From the NCBI RefSeq assembly GCF_005502885.1, contig NZ_SCMR01000018.1, forward strand, positions 24,176 to 88,175: a stretch of DNA of 64,000 bases, read 5' to 3'. The translations under genes were made by a program, and so were the position numbers. Below, piece by piece: positions 37,934 to 46,795 of the stretch; positions within the stretch are counted from its first letter, which is position 1; each line of letters starts with the position of its first letter. The notes beneath the pieces were generated by a model. That model did no database searches and was not told the DNA's origin. It saw nothing but the letters and a program-made list of their open reading frames with translations. The stretch is from Microbacterium sp. 2FI. GTDB taxonomy: Bacteria; Actinomycetota; Actinomycetes; Actinomycetales; Microbacteriaceae.

Positions 37934-39037
37934 ATGCGAAGCGGGCCGACCAACACACGACGGCCCCGCCGCCCCACCCGCACGTTCGTCTCGCTCACCG
38001 GCCCCGCCGGAAACCTCGGTGACGCGCTGATCCGGCGTGGCACGCTCGACTGGGCGCTCGGCACATCCGACGAGCTCGTCGCGTACGTCGGCGCCGCGCC
38101 CGACGCGTGGCTGCAGCAGCTCGGCATCCCATCCGACGCGCTCGTTCTGCGGTCGAAGCGCAGTGTGCCGCGGTGGCTGTGGCTGCTGATCACCGCGCCA
38201 CGGCATCCCGTGCTCGTGCTCGAAGCCGGCGAAGTACCCCTCGACCGTGGCAACGTCCTGCGCGAGCTGGTCTTCCTCGCCGAGACGGTGATCGTGCGGC
38301 TCAAGCGCGGCGTCGTCGTGCGGCCGCCGCGCGGCATCCGGGCGCCCACGAACCCCGCTGCATGGCTGCACGCGCGCGCCGCGCGCCTGTCGCAGATCGC
38401 GCTGTGGCGGGACGACGCGAGCGCGGCGATCGTCGGCGGCGGTCGAGTGGCGCCCGACATCGGGTTCGCGGCCGGCGTGCGTCCCGGGAAGCCCGCCGAC
38501 GAGCGCGAAGAGCTGATCGTCAGTCTGCGTGGCGCACGGCGGCGTCCCGATCAGGCATGGGTCGAGGCCGTGCGCTCCACCGCCGCCGCCGAGGGGCTGA
38601 GGATCCGCACCGTCGTCCAGGTGCGCGAGGACGAATCACGAGCCCGCGAGCTCGCCGACGCACTCGGAGGCGTCTTCGAGCCCTGGGGCGCCACCGACGC
38701 TGTCACGCAGGAGAACCTGCTGCGCGAACGCTACGACGGCGCCCGGCTCGTGATCAGCGATCGGATGCATGTACTCGTGCTCGCGGCCCTGAGCGGTGCG
38801 GTTCCGGTCGAGCTCGTACCGAGCCCCACGCGCAAGATCACTGAGGCGTTCGCCGCAATCGCACTCGACGGCATCTCACTCGACGCAGCGGCGTGCGACG
38901 CCGAAGAGATTCAGCGGTTTCTGCAGACGCAGCTCGGCCGCACCGGCGAGGTGCGGGAACGCACTCTCGAGGCCGAACGACAGCTGGCGGAAGTCGAAGC
39001 CGAGATGCGCGCGACGATCCTGGCCGCACGCGCATGA
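37934..39037 (+). CDS. Polysaccharide pyruvyl transferase family protein 3
   Basis: 367 residues. The conserved family start is FVSLTGPAGNLGDALIRRG (NxGDxxI motif) and the C-terminal signature is VISDRMHVLVLAALSGAVPV. Between them lies GGGRVAPDIGFAAGV. The protein differs from the other two members in this window and ends in a charged helix. Start ATG 37934 follows a -10 box directly. Its stop overlaps the next start as ATGA, so it is translationally coupled to the downstream GT4 enzyme. The pair probably adds and pyruvylates one sugar of the glycan. Confidence 0.85.
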   Translation: MRSGPTNTRRPRRPTRTFVSLTGPAGNLGDALIRRGTLDWALGTSDELVAYVGAAPDAWLQQLGIPSDALVLRSKRSVPRWLWLLITAPRHPVLVLEAGEVPLDRGNVLRELVFLAETVIVRLKRGVVVRPPRGIRAPTNPAAWLHARAARLSQIALWRDDASAAIVGGGRVAPDIGFAAGVRPGKPADEREELIVSLRGARRRPDQAWVEAVRSTAAAEGLRIRTVVQVREDESRARELADALGGVFEPWGATDAVTQENLLRERYDGARLVISDRMHVLVLAALSGAVPVELVPSPTRKITEAFAAIALDGISLDAAACDAEEIQRFLQTQLGRTGEVRERTLEAERQLAEVEAEMRATILAARA

Positions 39038-40146
39038 CCGGCGAACGCACGGCATCGGTGAACGCAGCGAAGGGCTCCGCTCGTCGGATCCTCTTCCTCT
39101 CGCACAGTCACGCATTCGGACCGTTCCGCGTCGGCAGCCACCACTACGCGCGCACGCTCGCGCGCGGCGGAGCCGAAGTGGTGCACCTCTCGACGCCCAT
39201 CTCGCTGGCGCACCGCGTCACGGGGCGCGTGAGCCGTGAAGCGGCGGATGCCGTGCCGACGGGGCAGCACCGCGACGCCGACGGCGTGGTGCACATCGTG
39301 CCTCGCACGACTCTCCCGGTTCCTGCGGGCCGGTTTCGCGTCGCCCGCGAGCTGGCGCGTCACGGCATCCGCCCGAGCTTCGATGTCGTGCTGATCGACC
39401 AGCCGCTCCTCTGGGACGACTCCGTGCGCGCTCTCTCCCAGCGGCTCGTGTACCGGCCAACCGATCTGTACCCGTCGGGCGTGAAGCAGCGACTTCAGCG
39501 GGAGATCGTGGCTGCTGCCGACGGCGTCGTCGCCACCTCGTCCGAGGTGCTGCGCGGCATCGGAGTCCTCGACATCCCGACACTCGTGCTTGAGAACGGT
39601 GTGGATGCTGCGCGATTCGCGGCCGCGGACACCGAGATTGTCTCGCGCCCGGCGATGTGCGTCTACGTGGGCGCGCTCGACGGGCGCTTCGATTGGCGGA
39701 TGCTGATCGCCTGGGCCCGAGCGCACCCCGACGTGCGGTTCGCCATTGTGGGGCCGAACGCCGAGCCGCCGGAGGTGCCTCCGGCCAACGTCGAACTGCT
39801 CGGACCCGTCCCATACGGCGCCCTGCCCGCGCTGCTCCACAGCGCCCGTGTTGGTGTCCTGCCGCTCTCCGACGATCCACTCAACCTCGGACGCAGCCCC
39901 ATGAAGCTCTACGAGTACCTCGCTGCGGGCCTGGCCGTCGTCGCGCGCGAGACGCCCGTGATTCGCCCCGATGGGGACGCCGGCCTGTTCACCTACACCG
40001 GCGACGAGGATGCCGACATGGCGTTGGTGCAGGCGCTCGCGCTCCCCTCCCCCAACGTCGCCGGCATGCAGCGAGCAGCCAGCGAATCGTGGGAGGCGAA
40101 GGCCGACGTGCTCACCGCGTTCATCGACGGGCTCGCTACTCGCTGA
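39034..40146 (+). CDS. GT4-family glycosyltransferase (TuaH-like)
   Basis: 370 residues with a GT-B fold. The N-terminal half begins RILFLSHSHAFGPFRVGSHH, and the C-terminal half has CVYVGALDGRFDWRML, FAIVGPNAEPP, VELLGPVPYGALPALLH and SPMKLYEYLAAGLAVV, as in glycosyltransferases of the TuaH type in teichuronic acid synthesis. Start ATG 39034 overlaps the preceding stop (ATGA). The longer open frame from 38893 is rejected because it overlaps the upstream gene. A REP-like element separates its stop from the convergent GT4 gene. Confidence 0.84.
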   Translation: MTGERTASVNAAKGSARRILFLSHSHAFGPFRVGSHHYARTLARGGAEVVHLSTPISLAHRVTGRVSREAADAVPTGQHRDADGVVHIVPRTTLPVPAGRFRVARELARHGIRPSFDVVLIDQPLLWDDSVRALSQRLVYRPTDLYPSGVKQRLQREIVAAADGVVATSSEVLRGIGVLDIPTLVLENGVDAARFAAADTEIVSRPAMCVYVGALDGRFDWRMLIAWARAHPDVRFAIVGPNAEPPEVPPANVELLGPVPYGALPALLHSARVGVLPLSDDPLNLGRSPMKLYEYLAAGLAVVARETPVIRPDGDAGLFTYTGDEDADMALVQALALPSPNVAGMQRAASESWEAKADVLTAFIDGLATR

Positions 40147-40217
40147 GGCGAGGGCCGCTTCGTCGGCTCGGTCGCTTCGTCTCGGTCGTTCCTCCCTCGC
40201 TCAGCGACCGAGCGGCG
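40147..40217. repeat. REP-like intergenic element (GGTCGcTGAGCGAG family)
   Basis: The 71-base gap between convergent genes reads, on the minus strand, GGTCGCTGAGCGAGG, then ACGACCGAGACGAAGCG. As I recall, this matches an abundant Microbacteriaceae intergenic repeat with GGTCGTTGAGCGAGCG...GAGACGAAACG. It can fold on itself and may serve as a shared transcription end. Confidence 0.5.
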
Positions 40218-41189
40218 TCAGGTGAGCGCGTGCTCCAGGACGTCCGAGACGATGCCGCCCGTGCGATCCCAGTCGAAGACACCGGGCGCCGGCGGATCGA
40301 CGCGGCGTGGAGAGCCTGCCGCCATGGCGAGGGCGGAAGCCCACTCCTCGGCATCCTCCGACGCCTCCAGCGCCCACCCGCGATCACCGACGATCTCGGC
40401 GACCGCCTCGCAACCGCGCCAGAAGATCACCGGGGTCCCGCACGCGATCGACTCCAGGGCGGGCAGGCCGAAGCCCTCCAGCGTCGAGGGCATCACGGTC
40501 GCGGCAGCGCCGCGGTAGAGCTCGGCGAGGCGCTCGTCGTCCACGCCGTGGAGCACGGTGATCCGGTCGGTCAAAGCGAGGGCCGTTGCACGCGTAGCGA
40601 CCGCCACCACGTCACCCTCGGGCACCACGGCGACGAGCCGCACTCCCGACGTGAGAGCAAGCGCCCGAAGCACGACGTCGAGGTTCTTGTGGTGCCTCAT
40701 GTTGCCGACGAAAACGACGTACGGATCGACCGAGGACTCTGCCGTGCCGTCCGGATGGAACGCGGCTGAGCATCCGTTGCCGGCATTCACGATCCGCACC
40801 GCGTCATCGCGCACCCATTCGCGGATGTCGCGCGCCGACGTCTCCGACACGGTGAGCACGAGCCCGGACTTGCGGACCGCGTGCCGAACCGGGCCGCCGT
40901 AATAGGCCAGGAACTTCGCGCGTCCCGGCCACGGGAGCCGCAGGTGGATGAGGTCGTGGATCGTGAGCACCTGCCGCGGCGCGCGCACGAGAGCCCCATA
41001 CCCGGGTGAGTACACGAGCGCCTCACGGCCGAGGCCACCGACGGGCCGGAAGGCGTCGAGCGGAGCGTGGGGGTTGCCGTCCAGCTCGAGCGGCTGCCAC
41101 TCCGGGCGCAGGCGCGAGAGCACCTCGTGGGCATACCGGCCGATTCCGTGCGTGCCGCGATAGCGGTCGTCGACGTACAGACCGGTCAC
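40218..41189 (-). CDS. GT4-family glycosyltransferase
   Basis: 323 residues. GT-B enzyme with N-terminal GLYVDDRYRGTHGIGRYAHE, then TIHDLIHLRLP, VSETSARDIREW, YVVFVGNMRHHKNLDVVLRA and the GT4 E-x7-E motif in STLEGFGLPALESIACGTPVI. It resembles mannosyl- or rhamnosyl-transferases of surface glycan loci. Start GTG 41189 overlaps the stop of the preceding GT4 gene as GTGA, so the two are coupled. The longer frame upstream overlaps the neighbour and is rejected. Acceptor and sugar are unknown. Confidence 0.88.
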   Translation of the reverse strand: MTGLYVDDRYRGTHGIGRYAHEVLSRLRPEWQPLELDGNPHAPLDAFRPVGGLGREALVYSPGYGALVRAPRQVLTIHDLIHLRLPWPGRAKFLAYYGGPVRHAVRKSGLVLTVSETSARDIREWVRDDAVRIVNAGNGCSAAFHPDGTAESSVDPYVVFVGNMRHHKNLDVVLRALALTSGVRLVAVVPEGDVVAVATRATALALTDRITVLHGVDDERLAELYRGAAATVMPSTLEGFGLPALESIACGTPVIFWRGCEAVAEIVGDRGWALEASEDAEEWASALAMAAGSPRRVDPPAPGVFDWDRTGGIVSDVLEHALT

Positions 41190-42328
41190 GGTCGCAACCC
41201 GCCCGGCGAGAGCGGGGAGGCTGCGGCATCCGTCCCCGTCTCGGTCGCGACCCACTCGGTGATGCGATCGACGAAGACCGACGTGTCGAACTCCCACGCG
41301 CGCGCAACGCAAGCATCGGCGTCCGCGCCGACGGCCCGTTGGACGGCGTGCTTGAGCTCATCACCTGACCAGTCGTGCACCAGCGCCCCGGTCACGCCGT
41401 CGACGACGGTCTCGGCGGTGCCGCCGATGGCATTCGCCACGACCGGCGTTCCGGTGGCCATGGCTTCCACCGGCATGATGCCGAAGTCCTCGATCGCGGG
41501 AAACACGAGGGCAAGGGCCCGTCGGTACAACTCGGCGAGCAGCGCCGCCGAGGGGCTGCTCGCGAACACGACCCGATCGCCCCGGCCTGCCGCGAGAGCG
41601 CGGAGTCGGTCTTCATCGGGACCCCCTCCCGCCAGCACGACCGGCACACCGGCGGCCGCTCCCGCCTCGATCACGCGGTCCAGGCGCTTGTACGGAACGA
41701 ACCGCGACACGCCCAGCAGATACTCCGACGGCAAGGCGTCGAGCACCGCACGCTCGGTGGCCGAGAGATCGGCCGGTGGGGCGGCGAACGCCGACACGTC
41801 GATCGGCGGGTAGATGACGGTCGATTCGCGTTCCCACGTGTCGGCGATGCGCTGCGCGATGAACGCGCTGTTCGCGGCGATCGCGATCGGTTCCGCTGCC
41901 CGCTTGCGATCAAGCGGCTTCAGCACGGACGAGACAGCTCGCGCCGCCGGGCCGTGGCCGCGGCCGTCGAGCTCGGGTGTCCAGATGTACCTCGCCGGAG
42001 TGTGGGCGTATACGAGCTTCGGGGCGTCCCGCGCAGGACCGCGGAACCGGGCGTGATGGGAGAACAGGTGGGTGCTGCACAGCAGCCAGTCGGCGTCGCG
42101 CTCGGGAAGATGCCGCCACACCGTCGGCATGAAGGGAAGCGCCGCCGCCTTGCTCCGACGAAGCGGCGTGCGCGCCAGCACGGTCTCGTCGACCCCCGTG
42201 AACCTGCCGTCGCTGTCGTTCCAGAGACAGAAGCGATCGGCATCGGGGAACGTGTTCGACAGCACCTCGAAGACGTTCTCCGAGCCGCCGTGACGGGCGA
42301 GCCACTCGTGGATCAGGATGCCGGCCAT
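41186..42328 (-). CDS. GT4-family glycosyltransferase (WbaZ-like)
   Basis: 380 residues, GT-B. The N-terminus MAGILIHEWLARHGGSENVF, the YAHTPARYIWTPELD motif and YLLGVSRFVPYKRLDRVIEA are typical of WbaZ-type mannosyltransferases. The E-x7-E motif is EDFGIMPVE in VFPAIEDFGIMPVEAMATG. Start ATG 42328 has a strong AAGGAG site; the longer frame to 42652 is rejected. A promoter candidate lies at 42384-42411. It is divergent from the secreted repeat-protein gene at 42550 and coupled to the next GT4 gene. Confidence 0.9.
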   Translation of the reverse strand: MAGILIHEWLARHGGSENVFEVLSNTFPDADRFCLWNDSDGRFTGVDETVLARTPLRRSKAAALPFMPTVWRHLPERDADWLLCSTHLFSHHARFRGPARDAPKLVYAHTPARYIWTPELDGRGHGPAARAVSSVLKPLDRKRAAEPIAIAANSAFIAQRIADTWERESTVIYPPIDVSAFAAPPADLSATERAVLDALPSEYLLGVSRFVPYKRLDRVIEAGAAAGVPVVLAGGGPDEDRLRALAAGRGDRVVFASSPSAALLAELYRRALALVFPAIEDFGIMPVEAMATGTPVVANAIGGTAETVVDGVTGALVHDWSGDELKHAVQRAVGADADACVARAWEFDTSVFVDRITEWVATETGTDAAASPLSPGGLRP

Positions 42329-42383
42329 CGGTCGCTCCTTCCTCACGGCGGGTGCGGCAGGTGCGAGAAGAACTGCCCGCTCA

Positions 42384-42411
42384 AGAATAGTCGGCGACAC
42401 CCTGAGGCGAA
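42384..42411 (-). promoter_or_regulatory. Candidate promoter TTCGCC-16-TATTCT
   Basis: The minus-strand -35 TTCGCC (42406-42411) and -10 TATTCT (42384-42389) are 16 bases apart, giving a leader of about 50 bases with a good ribosome site before ATG 42328. The remaining 42412-42549 stretch contains no gene; a TATATC hexamer near 42461 could serve the plus-strand gene. Confidence 0.4.
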
Positions 42412-42549
42412 TCTGAGGACATGACTCCGAGAATCGAGCATCCCGCGAAGCCCGCCGTGCTATATCTGGGGTCTGGGAACTGGACGAGGGCACGGCCCGC
42501 CCCTGCGGGACCGCCGTGACGCCTCGTCCGCTGACGTCTGGGGTATTCA

Positions 42550-45339
42550 TTGGGGACTCGTTCGTGGCGCGCCAGCGCATCCGCCGTGGTCGCGATTCTT
42601 GCGCTCGCAATCGGCATGTTGGGGTCGCCTGCGATCGCCGCGCCGACGGCATCGATCTCAGGCACCGTCACTCTGCCGGCCGGGATCGAGCCCGGCTCCA
42701 TCGCCGTCGACGTAGAGCTCTACCGCGTCGACGAGCTGTTCGGTGACACCTCACTGGGATTCACCGCGACGGATGGCGGCGGCGACTACGCGTTCCCCGG
42801 CCTCGAGGCGGGCTCCTACAAGCTGCGCTTCGCTCCCCAGAGCGGCAGCGGGACCGTGACGGGCGAGTGGTGGGAGAACCAGCAGACCGGCGCTGTCGCA
42901 ACGGTGATCGTCCTCGAAGAAGGGGCGAGTCGTATCGTCGACGCCACCCTCGACCCTGCGGCATCCATCTCGGGCCACATCGATCTGCCCGCCGGTGTCG
43001 AAGCCGAGGGCGGGAGCCGGTACGCCATGGTCTATCCCGCCGACGGGTACCCGGGTGGCGCGGCAGCGCTCGCCTTCGCCGATGAGAACGGCGACTACGT
43101 TGCGGGCGGCCTCGCACCCGGCGCTTACAAAGTCCGGTTCTCCGGCTCGGGCGGTGTTGCCGTGGAGTGGTGGAACGACGTGAACCGTTTCGCGGCGGCC
43201 GACGTGATCACCCTCGGTCTCGGCGAGGCCAGGAACGGCGTCGACGCGACTCTTGGCACTGCGGGAAGCATCAGCGGCACGGTCACCACCGACGCCGGCG
43301 CAGTCGTCGACAGCAACATGTGGGTCTGGATGTTCGCGATGCCCGTGGGTGAGGACGGCCATCCGTACACGCCCGGGGCCACCTCGTGGGGCGCTGGGTT
43401 GGACGCGAACGGTGAGTACACGATCGATGGCCTTCCCGCCGGCGATTACACCGTGCAGTTCCGATGGGGCTGCGACTGCATGGCGACTGTCGGTCCGTAC
43501 GCGAACGAGTTCTACGACGGTGCGACCACGGTCGATGGCGCGACCGCCGTCACCGTGACGCCGGGCGGCGCGACAGGCGGCATCGACTTCTCGCTCACCC
43601 CGACGACCCTCACCGGCGCGACACCGACGATCAGCGGCACAGCCGCGGTCGGCAGCACGCTCACAGCGAACGCCGGCGCGTGGACAACGGGGGCCGTCCT
43701 CGCCTACCAGTGGAACGCGGGCGGGATGCCGGTGACTGGCGCCACCGCCAAGACCCTCGCCCTGTCGTCGACGATGTTGGGCAAGGCCATCTCGGTCACC
43801 GTCACCGGAACGAAGGCCGGCTTCGAGCCACGTTCGCAAACCTCGATCGCTACTCCGGCGGTGAAGCCAGGCGCCCTCGCCACCGCTCAGCCCGGGGTGT
43901 CCGGAACTCTGGCGGTCGGCTCCACCCTCACGGCAACACCGGGAACATGGACCTCCGGGACCGCCTTCAGCTACCAGTGGCTTGCGAATGGTGCGGTCAT
44001 CAGCGGCGCCTCGACCTCGAAGCTGAGCCTGTCCACGACACTGAAGGACAAGTCGATCGCCGTCCGTGTGACCGGCAAGCGAACCGGATACGCGGATGCC
44101 TCGCGGACCAGCGCAGCCACTGCAAGGGTCATGACCGCGGCGACTCCCTCGATCGCGGGCAGGGCAGAGACTGGCACGAAGCTGACGGCGGTGCCGAACA
44201 CATGGACGACAGGCACGACGTTCTCGTATCAGTGGAACGCAGACGGCGCACCCATCAGCGGTGCGACATCCTCCACATTCATCGTCGGTGCGGCGCAGGA
44301 CGGCAAGGCGATCACGGTGAGCGTGAAGGGCGCGAAGAGCGGCTGGGCCACCATTACCAAGACCTCAAAAGCTACTCTGCGGGTTACGCGATGGAGCACA
44401 CCGAAAGTGACAGGGACGCTCGCGTACGGCTCGACGCTCAGCATCGATCGTGGAACCTGGTCAGCGGGGCGTTCGTTCACGTATCAGTGGTACGCGGATG
44501 GTGCAGCGATTTCGGGGGCGACGACCGGGTCACTCAAGCTGGGCACTGCGCTCAAGGGCAAGCAGGTGTCGGTGAAGATCACAGGCACGGCGAGCGGGTA
44601 CACCACGGTGGCAAAGCTTTCGGCATCCACTCCCCGCATCGCGACGGCCGTCACGCCGACGATATCGGGAACTCGCGCGGTCGGCGCGAGACTGACCGCG
44701 ATCACCGGCACCTGGACCTCAGGAACGACCTTCAGCTACCAGTGGTTGGCCAACGGAGTTGCCATCGTCGGCGCGACGGGCGCCTCGTACGTGCTGTCGT
44801 CGGGCACGGAGTCGAAGCAGATCTCCGTCACCGTCACGGGGCGCAAGTCGGGTTATGCGACGATCGCGAAGAAGTCGGCGGCAACCACCAAGGTGATGCG
44901 CGCGGCGACGCCGACGATCTCCGGAACGGCACAGGTGACGAGGACCCTGACTGCCTCACCAGGATCCTGGACAGCCGGGACCACCTTCAGCTACCAGTGG
45001 TACGCGAACGGTGCCGCGATCAGCGGCGCTACCTCGAAGTCGCTGACCCTCACCACCGCCCACTACGGAAAGACCGTAGTGGTCAAGGTGACGGGGCGTC
45101 TGTCGGGCTACTCGCCGATGACCAAGTCATCCGCGGCCACCGTCGCGATCGGCTACCCGAGCAGTACCACGCCTGCGGACGAATGGAACTGTCCTTCGTG
45201 GGCGCCGATCAAGGGGAACCAGGACTCCTGGATCTATCACATGCCCGGCCAGCGCTACTACGGCGCCACGAAGCCTGAAGCGTGCTTCCGCACGGAGTCT
45301 GCGGCGGTCTCCGCCGGCTATCGCAAGGCGAAGGTCTGA
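42550..45339 (+). CDS. Secreted protein with carboxypeptidase-regulatory-like, Ig-like repeat and C-terminal sunset-like domains
   Basis: 929 residues. A signal peptide runs from the start to about residue 30 (AIA-APT cleavage). Three SISG(T/H)-starting prealbumin/carboxypeptidase-regulatory-like domains follow (about 35-355), each ending YxxxGLxxGxYxxxF. Six Ig-like modules of about 85-90 residues come next, each starting TPTISGT or a variant and containing YQWxAxGxxxxGAT; they belong to the same family as those in the giant protein at 31607. The end has WNCPSWAPIKGN, SWIYHMPGQRYY and PEACFRTESAAVSAGYRKAKV-like residues, which match what I know as the actinobacterial sunset domain. TTG 42550 is the best start, since the signal peptide begins there. 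A strong terminator follows. Probably wall-associated. Confidence 0.87.
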   Translation: MGTRSWRASASAVVAILALAIGMLGSPAIAAPTASISGTVTLPAGIEPGSIAVDVELYRVDELFGDTSLGFTATDGGGDYAFPGLEAGSYKLRFAPQSGSGTVTGEWWENQQTGAVATVIVLEEGASRIVDATLDPAASISGHIDLPAGVEAEGGSRYAMVYPADGYPGGAAALAFADENGDYVAGGLAPGAYKVRFSGSGGVAVEWWNDVNRFAAADVITLGLGEARNGVDATLGTAGSISGTVTTDAGAVVDSNMWVWMFAMPVGEDGHPYTPGATSWGAGLDANGEYTIDGLPAGDYTVQFRWGCDCMATVGPYANEFYDGATTVDGATAVTVTPGGATGGIDFSLTPTTLTGATPTISGTAAVGSTLTANAGAWTTGAVLAYQWNAGGMPVTGATAKTLALSSTMLGKAISVTVTGTKAGFEPRSQTSIATPAVKPGALATAQPGVSGTLAVGSTLTATPGTWTSGTAFSYQWLANGAVISGASTSKLSLSTTLKDKSIAVRVTGKRTGYADASRTSAATARVMTAATPSIAGRAETGTKLTAVPNTWTTGTTFSYQWNADGAPISGATSSTFIVGAAQDGKAITVSVKGAKSGWATITKTSKATLRVTRWSTPKVTGTLAYGSTLSIDRGTWSAGRSFTYQWYADGAAISGATTGSLKLGTALKGKQVSVKITGTASGYTTVAKLSASTPRIATAVTPTISGTRAVGARLTAITGTWTSGTTFSYQWLANGVAIVGATGASYVLSSGTESKQISVTVTGRKSGYATIAKKSAATTKVMRAATPTISGTAQVTRTLTASPGSWTAGTTFSYQWYANGAAISGATSKSLTLTTAHYGKTVVVKVTGRLSGYSPMTKSSAATVAIGYPSSTTPADEWNCPSWAPIKGNQDSWIYHMPGQRYYGATKPEACFRTESAAVSAGYRKAKV

Positions 45340-45349
45340 CCAGCCGCCC

Positions 45350-45388
45350 GCAGAAGGGGGCCCGAGCATAGCTCGGGCCCCCTTCTGC
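45350..45388 (+). terminator. Strong terminator of the secreted repeat-protein gene
   Basis: A perfect 18-bp stem GCAGAAGGGGGCCCGAGC with its complement and an ATA loop lies ten bases after the stop at 45339. It could also act on tuf read-through, but tuf has its own hairpin. Confidence 0.85.
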
Positions 45389-45412
45389 GCACTCTGTGCC
45401 GCCGCAACGACA

Positions 45413-45444
45413 AGAGGGCCGCACCCCTCGGGGTGCGGCCCTCT
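45413..45444 (-). terminator. tuf terminator
   Basis: A 15-bp stem AGAGGGCCGCACCCC/GGGGTGCGGCCCTCT with a two-base loop lies 15 bases beyond the tuf stop codon on the minus strand. Confidence 0.85.
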
Positions 45445-45459
45445 ACAGTCCAGTGAAGA

Positions 45460-46653
45460 CTACTTCAGGATCTTCGTGACCGTGCCGGCGCCGACGGTGC
45501 GGCCACCCTCACGGATCGCGTAGCCGAGGCCCTCTTCCATGGCGATGGGCTGGATCAGCTCAACGGTCATGTCGGTGGTGTCGCCGGGCATGACCATCTC
45601 GGTGCCCTCGGGCAGCGTGATGACGCCGGTGACGTCGGTGGTGCGGAAGTAGAACTGCGGGCGGTAGTTCGTGAAGAACGGGTTGTGACGGCCGCCCTCT
45701 TCCTTGGACAGGATGTACGCCGTGCCCTCGAAGTTGGTGTGCGGGGTGACCGAACCGGGCTTGACGACGACCTGGCCGCGCTCGACGTCGTCACGCTTGG
45801 TGCCGCGAAGGAGCAGACCGCAGTTCTCGCCGGCCCACGCCTCGTCGAGCTGCTTGTGGAACATCTCGATACCGGTGACGATCGTCTTCTGCGTCGGGCG
45901 CAGACCCACGATCTCGACCTCGGAGTTGATCGCGAGGGTGCCGCGCTCGGCGCGACCCGTCACGACCGTGCCACGGCCGGTGATGGTGAAGACGTCCTCG
46001 ACGGGCATGAGGAACGGCTTGTCCTTGTCGCGGATCGGGTCCGGGATCGACTCGTCGACGGCTTCCATGAGCTCGACGATCTTCTCGGTCCACTCGGCGT
46101 CGCCCTCGAGAGCCTTGAGGCCCGAGACGCGGACGACGGGGGCGTTGTCGCCGTCGAAGTCCTGCGACGACAGCAGCTCGCGAACCTCGAGCTCGACGAG
46201 CTCCAGGATCTCCTCGTCGTCGACCATGTCGCTCTTGTTCAGCGCGACGAGCAGGTACGGCACGCCGACCTGCTTGGCGAGCAGAACGTGCTCACGGGTC
46301 TGAGCCATGGGGCCGTCGGTGGCCGCCACGACCAGGATCGCGCCGTCCATCTGCGCAGCACCGGTGATCATGTTCTTGATGTAGTCGGCGTGACCCGGGG
46401 CGTCGACGTGCGCGTAGTGGCGCTTCGGCGTCTCGTACTCGACGTGCGAGATGTTGATCGTGATACCACGCTGACGCTCTTCGGGCGCCGAGTCGATCGA
46501 CGCGAAGTCACGCTGCACGTTGGTGGCCGACGGGTACTTGTCGGCGAGCACCTTCGAGATGGCAGCGGTGAGCGTGGTCTTGCCGTGGTCGACGTGACCG
46601 ATCGTTCCGATGTTGACGTGCGGCTTGGTCCGCTCGAACTTGGCCTTGGCCAC
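45460..46653 (-). CDS. tuf: Elongation factor Tu
   Basis: 397 residues. GTPase that delivers aminoacyl-tRNA to the ribosomal A site. G1 is [11 protein letters not shown]2 region [13 protein letters not shown]3 [10 protein letters not shown]4 NKSDMVDD and G5 SGLKALEG. Domains 2 and 3 are complete and end [10 protein letters not shown]. The start is GTG 46653 with a GAGGAGG ribosome site. It is the last gene of the str operon, separated from fusA by a terminator-like hairpin, so an additional promoter is likely in the gap (TAGACT at 46728-46733). Confidence 0.99.
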   Translation of the reverse strand: MAKAKFERTKPHVNIGTIGHVDHGKTTLTAAISKVLADKYPSATNVQRDFASIDSAPEERQRGITINISHVEYETPKRHYAHVDAPGHADYIKNMITGAAQMDGAILVVAATDGPMAQTREHVLLAKQVGVPYLLVALNKSDMVDDEEILELVELEVRELLSSQDFDGDNAPVVRVSGLKALEGDAEWTEKIVELMEAVDESIPDPIRDKDKPFLMPVEDVFTITGRGTVVTGRAERGTLAINSEVEIVGLRPTQKTIVTGIEMFHKQLDEAWAGENCGLLLRGTKRDDVERGQVVVKPGSVTPHTNFEGTAYILSKEEGGRHNPFFTNYRPQFYFRTTDVTGVITLPEGTEMVMPGDTTDMTVELIQPIAMEEGLGYAIREGGRTVGAGTVTKILK

Positions 46654-46727
46654 TGGGTCCTCCTCAGGACATTCGTGTAGATGTTCCGGGCGCTGGTTTG
46701 CGACCGGTCGTCTACGGGGATTGGTTC

Positions 46728-46733
46728 AGTCTA
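46728..46733 (-). promoter_or_regulatory. Possible tuf -10 box TAGACT
   Basis: TAGACT lies about 75 bases upstream of the tuf start and after the fusA terminator hairpin. No good -35 is seen. Confidence 0.35.
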
Positions 46734-46757
46734 ACGACTGTGCAGTATGAAGTTGTA

Positions 46758-46789
46758 CGGATGCCGGGGACTCAGGTCCCCGGCATCCG
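46758..46789 (-). terminator. Hairpin between fusA and tuf
   Basis: A 14-bp perfect stem CGGATGCCGGGGAC/GTCCCCGGCATCCG with a TCAG loop begins seven bases after the fusA stop. It may end or attenuate transcription before tuf. Confidence 0.75.
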
Positions 46790-46795
46790 AAGGGC

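Noticed and set aside
43464..45278. A 604-codon alternative plus-strand frame inside the secreted repeat-protein gene
   Set aside because: It lies in the +1 frame of the repeat gene and has Arg/His/Gly-rich nonsense composition; the other frame has the signal peptide and Ig-like modules.
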